A stretch of DNA of 64,000 nt from CAVYUC01 sp963816685 (GTDB lineage: Bacteria; Bacteroidota; Bacteroidia; Bacteroidales; Prolixibacteraceae). The translations under genes and the position numbers were made by a program. The DNA is taken from positions 1 to 64,000 of the forward strand of contig CAWFMB010000022.1 in assembly GCA_963816685.1 (NCBI GenBank). The letters are read 5' to 3'. Positions 51,644 through 61,383 of the stretch are shown here, piece by piece. Position 1 is the stretch's first letter. Each line of letters begins with the position of its first letter. The notes under the pieces were generated by a model. The model was given only the letters and a program-made list of their open reading frames with translations. It was not told the DNA's origin and made no database searches.

Positions 51644-52066
51644 ATGTCGACAACACTAATCGTAATTCTCATTTTCATTGTAGTTCTTATTGGGCTGATA
51701 ACTTACAGTTATTATTCAATGAAGAATGTAAAACCAGTTGAAAACAGTCAAAAAATAAAGGTCCTGGGAAACAGGAATTTTAAATCTGTAACGCGAAACG
51801 GACTTGTACTTGTTGATTTTTGGGCTCCCTGGTGTGGCCCCTGTAAAATGATAGCCCCTGTATTAAATGATATTGCCGAAACCGAAAACAACATTACAAT
51901 AGCCAAGGTAAACGTTGATCAACAGCAGCCACTGGCCCAAAAGTTTAAGGTACGCAATATTCCCACTATGATTTTATTTAAAGATGGGAGAGAGGTGCAT
52001 CGTTTTGTAGGTGTAAAAACCAAAAAAGCGATATTGAAAGAGGTAAATACTGTTTTGGCCGGTTAA
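51644..52066 (+). CDS. Membrane-anchored thioredoxin
   Basis: A 140-residue thioredoxin with an N-terminal helix (LIVILIFIVVLIGLITYSYY) that reads as a membrane anchor, then a normal thioredoxin domain with WAPWCGPCKMIAP (Cys64, Cys67) and cis-Pro in RNIPTMILFKDG. Topology is uncertain; the domain could face the cytoplasm or periplasm. It is the last gene of the redox operon. Confidence 0.92.
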   Translation: MSTTLIVILIFIVVLIGLITYSYYSMKNVKPVENSQKIKVLGNRNFKSVTRNGLVLVDFWAPWCGPCKMIAPVLNDIAETENNITIAKVNVDQQQPLAQKFKVRNIPTMILFKDGREVHRFVGVKTKKAILKEVNTVLAG

Positions 52067-52316
52067 AAAAAATTTTCGTTGTTCAGAATCCGTTCTGATA
52101 AGTTATCCGTTGAAAATTACCGGATGCACATACGGTTCCATAATATTATCCAATTAAAACCTGAATCTGAAAACTAAATTTGGCAATATCACAAACTCAA
52201 TGAATTAAGAGGTTTTGCATGTGGTTCCTGTTCCCTGTTTACTTTCTATTTTGATTTCGCCATTGTTTTTTAAAATGATAAAGCATTTATACTTCCGCAA
52301 AATCATTCGTTTTGAG

Positions 52317-54722
52317 TTAACTATTTACCAGTTGAGGTTTCCTGTTTACCAGGTGTTTTTCAATGGTTTTAATCAGCTCCTCAACTTTTACCGGTTTTGG
52401 AAGATAATCGGCGCAACCTGCTGCAAGTGACTGTTCCCTTTCGTTATTTAAGACATACGCTGAATGCGCTATGACAGGAATAGTATCATCAATTTTCTTT
52501 ATTTTAAAAGTGGCATCTATACCATTCATTACCGGCATTTTAAGATCCATGATTATTAAATCAATGTCAGGGTTAATATTGAAAAGTTCCACTGCTTCCT
52601 TTCCATTTCGGGCATGAATGAGCCGACAGCCTTTTTTCTCGAGAACCGCCTGCAGAAACATGTAGTTTATTTCATCATCTTCGGCTATCAATATAGTTTT
52701 TCCTGCTGTTTCAGAACCTGAAGAAGATGTCTGAGTATAGACAGGAACACCTGATTTTACATCATCGTTGAAAACATTGGTGAGTGTAAAATAAAACAGC
52801 GAGCCTTTTTCAGGTACCGATTCAACAAGCAGTTCTCCACCAAGATGATTTACAAGTTTACTGGCAATGGTCAATCCAAGACCATTGCCATCGAAAGCCC
52901 TGCTGAGTTCAATATCCACCTGCCGGAAAGGTTCAAAAATAGTTTTTAAATCTTTTGAAGAAATACCAATTCCGCTATCTTCAATTGAAAACATCAAATC
53001 GCTTTTAACTTTTTTCACTTCAAGAGTAACAGTACCTTTGGGTGTAAATTTATAAGCGTTATCCATCAGGTTTCGCAGCACCCGAAGTAATTTTTGTTTG
53101 TCTGTTTCAATCTGCCGGTTTTTTAATTGCGGATCGATCTTTACATTGAACAGAATAAGATGATCAATGTAATTATGTTTGGTTTCAAGGTGAAATTCAT
53201 TAATGACCTTCTCCAGATCAAATTTTTCTTTTGTAACATCAATAATTCCTGAATCAAGTTTCGACGCTTCAATGATATCGGTAACCGTATTTACAAGACG
53301 ATCACCGCTTCTGCGCATAATTTCAATAAAATTTTTCCTGTCTTCCAATGGAATTTTATCGTAGTCATTTTCAAATAAATCAAGAAAACCAAGCATTCCG
53401 TTTAATGGAGTACGGATTTCATGGCTGATGTTGTTTAAAAATGCTGCTTTAAGTTTTTCCGACATTTCTGCCTTTTCCTTTGAGATAAGCAATTCTGTCT
53501 CCATCTTTTTCCTGTCGGTAATATCATCGAGTGTAGCGATGAACTTCCTTTTGCCGTTTTTCCAGAGAATTGCTGTGGAAAGCAGGAGGGTATAATTTTC
53601 GATAACGTCATTCTTTAAAAGTTGTATTTGAAACTCAACTTTATTTGTTTCAATTCCATTTTCGATTATTTTGTTAAAAACCTGTGCCAATTGACATTGA
53701 GAGCACTGTTCACCGGTTCCGCACTTTGTGGTTTTGTTTTGAGTATTGCTGCAGTTGATAATGTCGCCAATTCTCTGATTTTTATAGTTGTCTTTCAACC
53801 CAAACCACTCTTTTCCCTTGTAGTTCACCCGCTGTACAAGCGACTGTTCATCGAATATAATAATTGCCGAAGGAACTTTATTGAATATAGCCTTCAGTTC
53901 TGCTTCACTGTTTTCAGCTACCAGTTTCATTTCAAGTAACTGCTTTTCGTAACTTTTTCTGACACTTATATCCCGTACACTGCCTAACATTACTTTGGAT
54001 CCTTCAAATTCTACCAAATTTCCATAAATCTCAACCGGTATTTCTTTCCCCTCCTTTGTACGATGAATTGATTCGAAAACACCTCTCGTATTTTTTAGTA
54101 TTTCTTTAATTCTTTCGTCAGGTCTTTTGGTAACTTTTCCGGAAACAATTTCTTCCAGTTTCATCGATTCCAGCTCTTTCCGGGAGTATCCAAGCTGCTC
54201 GCAGGCCCTTATATTTACCTTTAATATCCGGCCTTCCAAATCGTGAACAAAAATAGCATCACTAACCCCTTCAATTATTGCTTCAAATTTTCTGGATTCA
54301 TTTAGTGCATCTTGCCGCGCATTTGATTTTTCGGCAATAATATTTTTTAATCTGATTTCGCGTTCCTGCCGTTCAGTTAAATCAGTTAAAATGTTTATAT
54401 AAAAATGGTCCTCATTAAAACGAACCAATTGACTCTTTGTAAGAACCGGGATTTTAGAACCATCATTTTTAAAGAAAAACTGCTCTTTTTGCTGGATTTG
54501 CAGAACATCATTACACAGGCACTCTTCATCTGTGCAAAATGTTTCGCTACATTTTTTTCCTGTAAGCGTTTGGTAACCGCCCAATTTCAGTGCCTGTTTA
54601 TTTGCATAGCGAATAGTTTTATTGGATTCAGTTAAGACAATTGGAATTGGAATATCTTCCAGCATATCATGCAATTGTTCTTTGCTGATATAGTTCGGGT
54701 TATTTATCTGTAGGTTTGACAT
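52317..54722 (-). CDS. Hybrid histidine kinase with Cys-rich PAS domains
   Basis: Cytoplasmic hybrid kinase of 801 residues with no transmembrane segment. Order: PAS1 (about 15-120), short coiled coil, PAS2 (about 145-260), PAS3 (about 275-405), HisKA with H434 (LNNISHEIRTPLNGMLGF), HATPase (about 540-665), receiver with D726 (IDLIIMDLKMPVMNG). PAS1 has four Cys (C58, C63, C68, C70) and PAS3 has another set (C324, C334, C340, C343 in CGTGEQCSQC). Such Cys-bearing PAS domains recur in anaerobes and may bind a cluster or sense redox state; this is inference. There is no DNA-binding output domain. It lies next to the thiol-redox operon. Confidence 0.93.
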   Translation of the reverse strand: MSNLQINNPNYISKEQLHDMLEDIPIPIVLTESNKTIRYANKQALKLGGYQTLTGKKCSETFCTDEECLCNDVLQIQQKEQFFFKNDGSKIPVLTKSQLVRFNEDHFYINILTDLTERQEREIRLKNIIAEKSNARQDALNESRKFEAIIEGVSDAIFVHDLEGRILKVNIRACEQLGYSRKELESMKLEEIVSGKVTKRPDERIKEILKNTRGVFESIHRTKEGKEIPVEIYGNLVEFEGSKVMLGSVRDISVRKSYEKQLLEMKLVAENSEAELKAIFNKVPSAIIIFDEQSLVQRVNYKGKEWFGLKDNYKNQRIGDIINCSNTQNKTTKCGTGEQCSQCQLAQVFNKIIENGIETNKVEFQIQLLKNDVIENYTLLLSTAILWKNGKRKFIATLDDITDRKKMETELLISKEKAEMSEKLKAAFLNNISHEIRTPLNGMLGFLDLFENDYDKIPLEDRKNFIEIMRRSGDRLVNTVTDIIEASKLDSGIIDVTKEKFDLEKVINEFHLETKHNYIDHLILFNVKIDPQLKNRQIETDKQKLLRVLRNLMDNAYKFTPKGTVTLEVKKVKSDLMFSIEDSGIGISSKDLKTIFEPFRQVDIELSRAFDGNGLGLTIASKLVNHLGGELLVESVPEKGSLFYFTLTNVFNDDVKSGVPVYTQTSSSGSETAGKTILIAEDDEINYMFLQAVLEKKGCRLIHARNGKEAVELFNINPDIDLIIMDLKMPVMNGIDATFKIKKIDDTIPVIAHSAYVLNNEREQSLAAGCADYLPKPVKVEELIKTIEKHLVNRKPQLVNS

Positions 54723-55024
54723 CGCAAGGTTTTATGTTTAGACCTGCAAATAAAGCTTTAATTTAAACAATTCACAATAGGTGAAATACTTAAAAACAGT
54801 AACATTTTGCTTACATTGAACGAGTATTAAAGTTGATAAAGCAAGTAAGAGGTTATAGAAGACAAATAATTTAATAATATAATTACAAGTTAATTACATT
54901 GATATCCAAGCAAAGTTGCTATAAAAATGAGCAATTTTATGGTGCACTTTTTTTGTTCAGGATAAAGTATGTTTAGTAAATTGCTATATTTTCAGGAGTT
55001 TTAATCTTATATATTTGTCATCAC
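54723..55024. other. Divergent promoter region, no gene
   Basis: AT-rich DNA between the hybrid kinase and the sulfatase fusion. TATATTTG at 55010-55017 matches a -7 box but lies only 8 bp before the ATG at 55025, leaving almost no leader. Confidence 0.35.
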
Positions 55025-58000
55025 ATGAATGCATTTCAATTGATAAAAAAACTGAAGTCCTTAGGCATATTCTTATTTTGTTTTGTAAATATTATATTCA
55101 CAGCAAACGCAAAGTATCCATCAAAAATTGATACCGGTACAAAGCCCAACATCATTTTCATCCTTACCGACGATCAACGTTGGGATGCATTAGGTTATGC
55201 GGGAAATCCGCATATCAAAACACCTGAAATGGACAAACTGGCCGGGAGTGGGGCATACTTCAAAAATGCAATAGTAACTACTCCGATTTGTGCGGCCAGT
55301 CGGGCAAGTATTTTTAGCGGATTGTATGAACGCACACATAAATATACGTTTCAAACCGGGCCTGTTCGTGAAGAATACATGGAGAATTCCTACCCTGAGG
55401 TTTTGAAAAAGGCGGGCTATTATACAGGTTTTTTCGGAAAATTTGGGGTCAATTACCAGAAAACAGAACAGCTTTTCGATATCATTGAATCTTACGATCG
55501 CAACAACAGCTTCCACGATTACAGGGGATATTATTACAAAACACTGAATGGCGATACTGTTCATCTAACGCGCTATACAGGCCAAAAAGCGCTCGATTTT
55601 ATCAACAATGTTCCGGGAGATAAACCGTTTTGCCTGTCTCTGAGTTTTAGTGCACCACATGCTCACGATGGGGCTCCCCTGCAGTATTTCTGGCAGGAAG
55701 AACCGGGTGAATTATACAAGAACATTGAAATGCCTGGGCCAAAACTGGCAGAAGATAAATATTTTGAACAATTGCCGCTTAAGGTTCGCGAAGGTTTTAA
55801 CCGGGTGCGCTGGACCTGGCGCTTCGATACACCCGATAAATACCAGCACAGTGTAAAAGGTTATTACAGGATGATCTATGGAATTGACCTTGAAATTGCC
55901 AATATCCGCAATAAGCTGAAAGAAAAAGGACTGGATAAAAATACGGTTATCATCTTAATGGGCGACAACGGCTATTTTCTTGGTGAGCGCCAACTTGCAG
56001 GTAAGTGGCTGATGTACGACAATTCGATCCGGGTGCCGTTGATTGTATATGATCCGCGGGTGAAAAAACACCGCGATATTGACCAGGTGGCATTAAACAT
56101 TGACGTGCCGGCAACAATTGCTGATTTGGCCGGTGTAAAACAACCGGATTCCTGGCACGGTAAAAGCCTGGTACCACTGGTAGCCGGAAAAGAAAACTCA
56201 TTTCCACGTGATACAATCTTAATTGAACACCTCTGGGAATTTGAAAATATCCCGCCAAGCGAAGGTCTTCGAATAGCTGGTGAATGGAAATACCTGCGTT
56301 ATATAAATGATAAATCCATTGAGGAAATTTATGATCTGAAATCTGACCCCAATGAAACAGTAAACATGGCAGGAAGTCGGGGGTATGAAAAGATCCTTGT
56401 AAAATTTCGCAATAAACTGGATGAATTGGCTAATAAATATGCTGATCCTTTTTCCGGAATTCCTTTGGGATTGACCGTTGAATACATTCGCGATCCGCTG
56501 TATACGAAGATAATTGACAGCCGGCCGGAATTTAGCTGGATTGTTCCGGAACAAGCGGTTGTTCAGAAAGCTTATCAGATTTTAGTTTCATCAGGCAAAG
56601 ATTTAATCGATAAAAATATTGGGGATATCTGGGACAGCGGAATTGTAAGAAGTGGAAAATCCACCAATGTTGAGTTAGGGGGTAACCCGCTGGAGCCAAA
56701 TACTAAATACTTCTGGAAAGTCCGGATTTTTGATAAGGACAACCGGCTTACAGATTATTCGAAATCACAGGAATTTACAACAGGTACTTTCGGTAATAAA
56801 ATCACTTCTTCCAACTATTTTCAGGTTGAACAAATTAAACCAGCAAGATTCAAAAAGAACGTTGATGGAAATTATTTAATCGATTTCGGGAAAGATGCTT
56901 TCGGTAAGCTTCAAATCAATTATTCAGCAAGAAAACCGGAAGTATTAACTGTACGGGTGGGCGAAAAGTTAAGTGATGGGAGAATAGACCGGAACCCAGG
57001 CGGAACAATACGTTTTCAGGAAGTTGAGCTTGAAGTTATCCCTGAAAAATCGGATTACATTGTGCAGTTTCCTGCTGATACAAGAAACACCGGCCCGGCA
57101 GCTGTGCAGTTGCCAGATTCATTCGGGGTGATTATGCCGTTTCGTTATGTTGAAATTGAACGGGACGCTGACTTTCCCAAATCAGAGGAAACCAACCGGG
57201 ACGTGGACTTTCCCAAGTCCGCATTCACTTTAAAAGCAAACGACCTGACCCAAATCGCTTATTTCGGCTACTTCAATGAAGATGCCAGTTCGTTCTCGAG
57301 TTCCGATTCCATTCTGAACCAGGTTTGGGAAATGTGTAAATACAGCATAAAAGCCACTTCGTTTGCCGGTTTATACATCGATGGTGATCGCGAACGGATT
57401 CCTTATGAAGCGGATGCTTACCTCAACCAGTTGAGCCATTATACTGTAGACAATGAATATGCGATGGCTCGTAATACCATTGAGTATTTTATGGAGCATC
57501 CGACATGGCCTACAGAATGGCAGTTGCACGTGGCGCTGCTCTTTTATCAGGATTACATGTACACGGGAAACACCGAACTTATTGAAAAATATTACGAGCC
57601 GCTGAAATATAAAACATTGATGAAACTGGAATATGACGATGGTTTCATCAGCACCCATTCGCCAAAACTGACCGGTGAATTTATGGCGAAACTTGGCTTT
57701 GCCGATACAACACAACGTGTGCGCGATATTGTTGACTGGCCACCTGCTCAAAAAGATACAGGTTGGAAGTTACCAAAAGACTGGCCGCAGGGGGAACGCG
57801 ACGGATTTATTTTCCGGCCGGTAAATACTGTCATCAACAGTTTTTATTACAGAAACATGAAAATCATGGCCTTGTTTGCACACCTTCTGCATAAACCGGA
57901 TGAAGAGTTAAATTTTGAAGCGAAGGCAGCACTTGTGAAAAAGGCCATTAATGAAAGGTTGTTTAACGAAGAAGGTGGATATTATGTGGATGGAATTGGC

Positions 58001-58642
58001 ACAGACCATGGAGCAATTCATTCAAACATGCTGCCGCTGGCTTTTAACATTGTACCTGAATCGCGTATAAACGGCGTAGCAGATTACATTAAAACCCGCG
58101 GAATGGGAAGCAGTGTTTACGGTGCACAATTCCTGATGGAAGCATTATATAATGCCGGCGCAGCCGATTATGCGCTCGATTTGATGACTGCAACCAATGA
58201 CCGCAGTTGGTACAACATGATTAAAGCAGGTTCAACTATTTCGATGGAAGCCTGGGATATGCGTTACAAACCAAACTCTGACTGGAATCATGCCTGGGGG
58301 GCAGCTCCGGCTAATATTATTCCGCGTTACCTGTGGGGAATTCAGCCAAAAACGCCGGCTTTTGAAATAGCAGCCATAAAACCTCAAATGAGTCGTTTGA
58401 AAAGCAGTTCCATTATAGTCCCTACGATAAAAGGACAAATTAAAGGGGAATACACATTTGTAAACCACAGGTTACAAAAGTACACAATCGAGCTGCCGGC
58501 TAATGTAGCAGGGGAGTTCAGCATTGATTTCTCTCCGCAGGATGTAGTTACAGTAAATGGTGAATCTGTAAATCTTTCCTTCGGAACCATTCGATTGGAA
58601 CCAGGGAAAAATGATATCGAGATAAGAATTAACTCGTTCTAG
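55025..58642 (+). CDS. Bimodular S1 sulfatase-GH78 alpha-L-rhamnosidase
   Basis: Exported fusion enzyme of 1205 residues. The signal peptide ends near TANAK. The sulfatase (about 38-480) has NIIFILTDDQRWDALG, formylglycine site ICAASRASIFSG (Cys89), and MGDNGYFLGE. The rest is a GH78-type rhamnosidase: N-terminal beta domains from about 485 (LTVEYIRDPLYTKIIDSRPEFSW), an (alpha/alpha)6 barrel with LYIDGDRERIPYEADAYLNQ (acidic cluster from about 784) and STISMEAWDMRYKPNSDWNHAW (about E1074), then a C-terminal sheet. A sulfatase-GH78 fusion is known from ulvan degradation loci of marine flavobacteria, so sulfated rhamnose is the likely target. An in-frame palindromic repeat lies at 57161-57220. 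Confidence 0.93.
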   Translation: MNAFQLIKKLKSLGIFLFCFVNIIFTANAKYPSKIDTGTKPNIIFILTDDQRWDALGYAGNPHIKTPEMDKLAGSGAYFKNAIVTTPICAASRASIFSGLYERTHKYTFQTGPVREEYMENSYPEVLKKAGYYTGFFGKFGVNYQKTEQLFDIIESYDRNNSFHDYRGYYYKTLNGDTVHLTRYTGQKALDFINNVPGDKPFCLSLSFSAPHAHDGAPLQYFWQEEPGELYKNIEMPGPKLAEDKYFEQLPLKVREGFNRVRWTWRFDTPDKYQHSVKGYYRMIYGIDLEIANIRNKLKEKGLDKNTVIILMGDNGYFLGERQLAGKWLMYDNSIRVPLIVYDPRVKKHRDIDQVALNIDVPATIADLAGVKQPDSWHGKSLVPLVAGKENSFPRDTILIEHLWEFENIPPSEGLRIAGEWKYLRYINDKSIEEIYDLKSDPNETVNMAGSRGYEKILVKFRNKLDELANKYADPFSGIPLGLTVEYIRDPLYTKIIDSRPEFSWIVPEQAVVQKAYQILVSSGKDLIDKNIGDIWDSGIVRSGKSTNVELGGNPLEPNTKYFWKVRIFDKDNRLTDYSKSQEFTTGTFGNKITSSNYFQVEQIKPARFKKNVDGNYLIDFGKDAFGKLQINYSARKPEVLTVRVGEKLSDGRIDRNPGGTIRFQEVELEVIPEKSDYIVQFPADTRNTGPAAVQLPDSFGVIMPFRYVEIERDADFPKSEETNRDVDFPKSAFTLKANDLTQIAYFGYFNEDASSFSSSDSILNQVWEMCKYSIKATSFAGLYIDGDRERIPYEADAYLNQLSHYTVDNEYAMARNTIEYFMEHPTWPTEWQLHVALLFYQDYMYTGNTELIEKYYEPLKYKTLMKLEYDDGFISTHSPKLTGEFMAKLGFADTTQRVRDIVDWPPAQKDTGWKLPKDWPQGERDGFIFRPVNTVINSFYYRNMKIMALFAHLLHKPDEELNFEAKAALVKKAINERLFNEEGGYYVDGIGTDHGAIHSNMLPLAFNIVPESRINGVADYIKTRGMGSSVYGAQFLMEALYNAGAADYALDLMTATNDRSWYNMIKAGSTISMEAWDMRYKPNSDWNHAWGAAPANIIPRYLWGIQPKTPAFEIAAIKPQMSRLKSSSIIVPTIKGQIKGEYTFVNHRLQKYTIELPANVAGEFSIDFSPQDVVTVNGESVNLSFGTIRLEPGKNDIEIRINSF
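57161..57220. repeat. Tandem palindromic repeat inside the sulfatase-rhamnosidase gene
   Basis: Two hairpins 36 bp apart: TGACTT-TCCC-AAATCA (57169-57184, one mismatch) and GGACTT-TCCC-AAGTCC (57205-57220, perfect), each preceded by CGGGACG. They encode two copies of RD(A/V)DFPKS with a 12-residue period, keeping the reading frame. The unit resembles an intergenic REP-type element inserted into coding DNA. Confidence 0.75.
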
Positions 58643-58806
58643 AATCATGTCAGGAGCAAAATTAAAATGCTGTCCTTTGAAATTTGAGCCACGAAGAGTG
58701 ATCTCAATTTCTGCAAAAGCAGATTTCTCTTATATTTCGTGCCAATGACTAAAAAATGAATCTGTCAACCAATGAATCGATTACTATTAATCTTAACCAA
58801 ATTAAA

Positions 58807-60956
58807 ATGAAACTGAATAAAACGTTTTACAGGTCAATTGTTTATTTTTTTATTCTCTCAACATTACATTCATGTAAAAATCAAAATCTGACAGTCAGCA
58901 TTAGCAGCGAATCCAACGCATCACAGGTGCGGCATGGTATTCAGCAACTTGAAAAACTTAAGGAGAAGGGAATAATCGAAGGATTGTCTCAGGCCCTGCA
59001 GACATAAATATCAATGCATCTATTGATTCTGTGGAATTAGCTTCGGAATCATACAAAATTGATGCAAATGGTAAAACTGTTAAAATAACCGGTGGCGATG
59101 AAACCGGATTGATGTATGGCTTGCTTGAATTAGAAGAGCAGTTGGAAAACGGGAACAGTTCAATACAAAGCAAACAGGAATCTCCAAATCTTTCGTTTCG
59201 CGCACTAAAATTTAATTTGCCGTGGAATTCATACCGCACCGGGAAAGCACTGCAACTGCATTACGAAACCTGTCGCGATACCAGTTTCTGGGAATCGTTT
59301 CTTGATATGATGGCCCAAAACCGTTTTAATAAACTGACATTGTGGAATCTGCATCCGTTTAATTTTTTGGTAAGAACAGAAAAATATCCGGAAGCATGTG
59401 GGTTTACAGACGAGGAACTTGCAGAATGGCAACAATTCTGGCACACATTGTTCAGGATGGCGAAAGACCGCGGCATTGAAACTTACCTGATAAACTGGAA
59501 TATTTTTGTTTCACCGGAATTTGCAAAGGCGCACAATGTAGCCCAATATTGCCTGACGGAGGATTATTTTGTAGACAGAGGCGACACTTCAGAAATAATT
59601 AAGGATTATACGCGTGAAAGTGTAAAAGCGGTGATTGATACCTATCCAAATCTTACCGGCTTTGGAATTACTCTCGGTGAAGCAATGGGAGGAATGACAG
59701 CCGAAGAGCGCGAACAGTGGCTGCTCGACAGTTTCATTGAAGGAATGCGAATGGCAACGCGAAAAATAAAGTTTATTCACCGCGTGCCCCTTTCGGCAGG
59801 GAAGGGAAGTGGTGGTTCCACTACTGCATCGGTAGAAATAATGACCCGTCAGACACTGGATACACTCTCCTGTGTGGATGGCCCCGTTAACATCGAACTG
59901 AAGTTTAACTGGTCGCATGCATATTCCACGCCGCAACTGGTAAAAGTTCATGGAGGAAAACTTACCGATGCCTACTGGAATCCGATGCCGGAAAATTATT
60001 ATCTGGCCTGGATGATGCGCAACGAAGACTTTTTTATGCTGCGCTGGGGGCAGTCCGGTTTTATCCGGCAACACATCGCCCTGAATGTTCATTCATATGT
60101 GAATGGTTATTATGTGGGTTCGGAATGTTATATTCCCGCAAAAGATTACATTACCGCACTTGATGGTGCCAGTTATGATTACGCTTATCAGCGGCAGTGG
60201 ATGTTCTACAAAATGTGGGGGCGACTGCTGTACAATCCGGATACTCCCGATGCGATTTTTCAAGCAGCTTTTGAAGCACGTTTTCCCGGGAAAGGTGAAA
60301 AGTTGTTTGATGCACAAACAAAAGTCAGCCGCATCCCGCTAATAATTGCCTCTTACCAGAACGCCACATGGGATTTTACCCTATATTCCGAAGGATTTCT
60401 GACGGTTTTAAATCCGAATGGGAAAAGATATGTCGGACTGATTCCTCTTGCTGAAGTGGCCAATAAACAGCCGATGGAACCAGCATACATGAGTATTTCC
60501 GAATATTTGAAGAATGAAGATAATGTTCCTGTAAATGAAATTTCACCTCTGCATCTGGCTGATTCTATCGATTCATTTTGCAGGAGCGCCTTACAGGAAG
60601 TTGAAAATATTGAATCAGAAAACAATGTGGATCTGTTGTACGAAGTTTCAGATATCAAAATATGGGCATACCTTGGAATGTATTTTTCAAATAAACTTCG
60701 TGCAGCAGTAGAATACAAACGATTTACTGTTTCGGGTAAAAAGACTGATTTGGAAAAAGCAGTTTCATGGCTGGAAAATTCAGCAGACAACTGGCACTCA
60801 ATCGTTGAAATTTCCAGTCCTGTTTATGATCCTGTTCCATTGGAGCACCTCTCAGAAAATGACGACGAATATTTTCACTGGTCGAAAATCGAAAACCAGG
60901 TGCAGGATGAAATCAAAGTCTTAAAAAAAGAAATGAATGCCAATTTCTCAAACTAG
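58807..60956 (+). pseudogene. Alpha-glucuronidase-like glycosidase gene with a frameshift
   Basis: The first frame (58807-59007) encodes a lipoprotein signal (FILSTLHSC) and the start of a hexosaminidase/glucuronidase-type N-terminal domain (SESNASQVRHGIQQLEKLKEKG). After codon TCT near 58987 the protein continues in another frame (GPADINI from 58992, then VELASESYKIDANGK onward) to 60956. One lost base would explain the break. The catalytic barrel has FNKLTLWNLHPFNFLV, GFGITLGEAMGG (candidate Glu) and HSYVNGYYVGSECYIPA. It resembles the GH67/GH115 alpha-glucuronidase and GH20-like group; the exact family is uncertain. The intact second part suggests a recent break or a sequencing error. Confidence 0.75.
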
Positions 60957-60965
60957 ACGTTCCAT

Positions 60966-61169
60966 TTAATCTTTTTCACTGTTTAAAAGCCAGACCAAAA
61001 ACCCGGCAACAGTTACAAGACTTCCCAAAAAAACTGCCAAATTAACGCTACGCTGTGTTTTTCTGGCTTTGGTAAGTTTTGATGATCCTATTCCTTTTTC
61101 AGCAATAAAATCTTCAACTGCTTTAATTCTTCTTTCCAGTTCTTCCTTTATGTTTTTATTGATTTCCAT
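60966..61169 (-). CDS. Small membrane-anchored helical protein
   Basis: A 67-residue protein from the ATG at 61169: an amphipathic, charged N half (EELERRIKAVEDFIAEKGIGSSKL) and one transmembrane helix (VNLAVFLGSLVTVAGFLVWLL). An upstream in-frame ATG would add 16 residues. No family was recognised. It is convergent with the glycosidase gene. Confidence 0.6.
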   Translation of the reverse strand: MEINKNIKEELERRIKAVEDFIAEKGIGSSKLTKARKTQRSVNLAVFLGSLVTVAGFLVWLLNSEKD

Positions 61170-61383
61170 GGGATTAATAATTATATGTTTGTTCTTATAA
61201 TTGAAAACACACAGCATAATAAAATGTTTGTCAATTTAACATTTGCATTGAAAAAAACTGTGATTTAAATCTTAAAAATGCAAAACTTGATGTACTGAAT
61301 GTGATTCATTCAGAATATGAGCTTTTGATAAATAGGGATTACAACATTTTTGTAGTTTTGTATTTCTGTTTAAAACGTGAAAA

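Noticed and set aside
55010..55017. TATATTTG as a certain promoter of the sulfatase fusion
   Set aside because: Only 8 bp separate it from the start codon and no -33 element is found at the usual distance.
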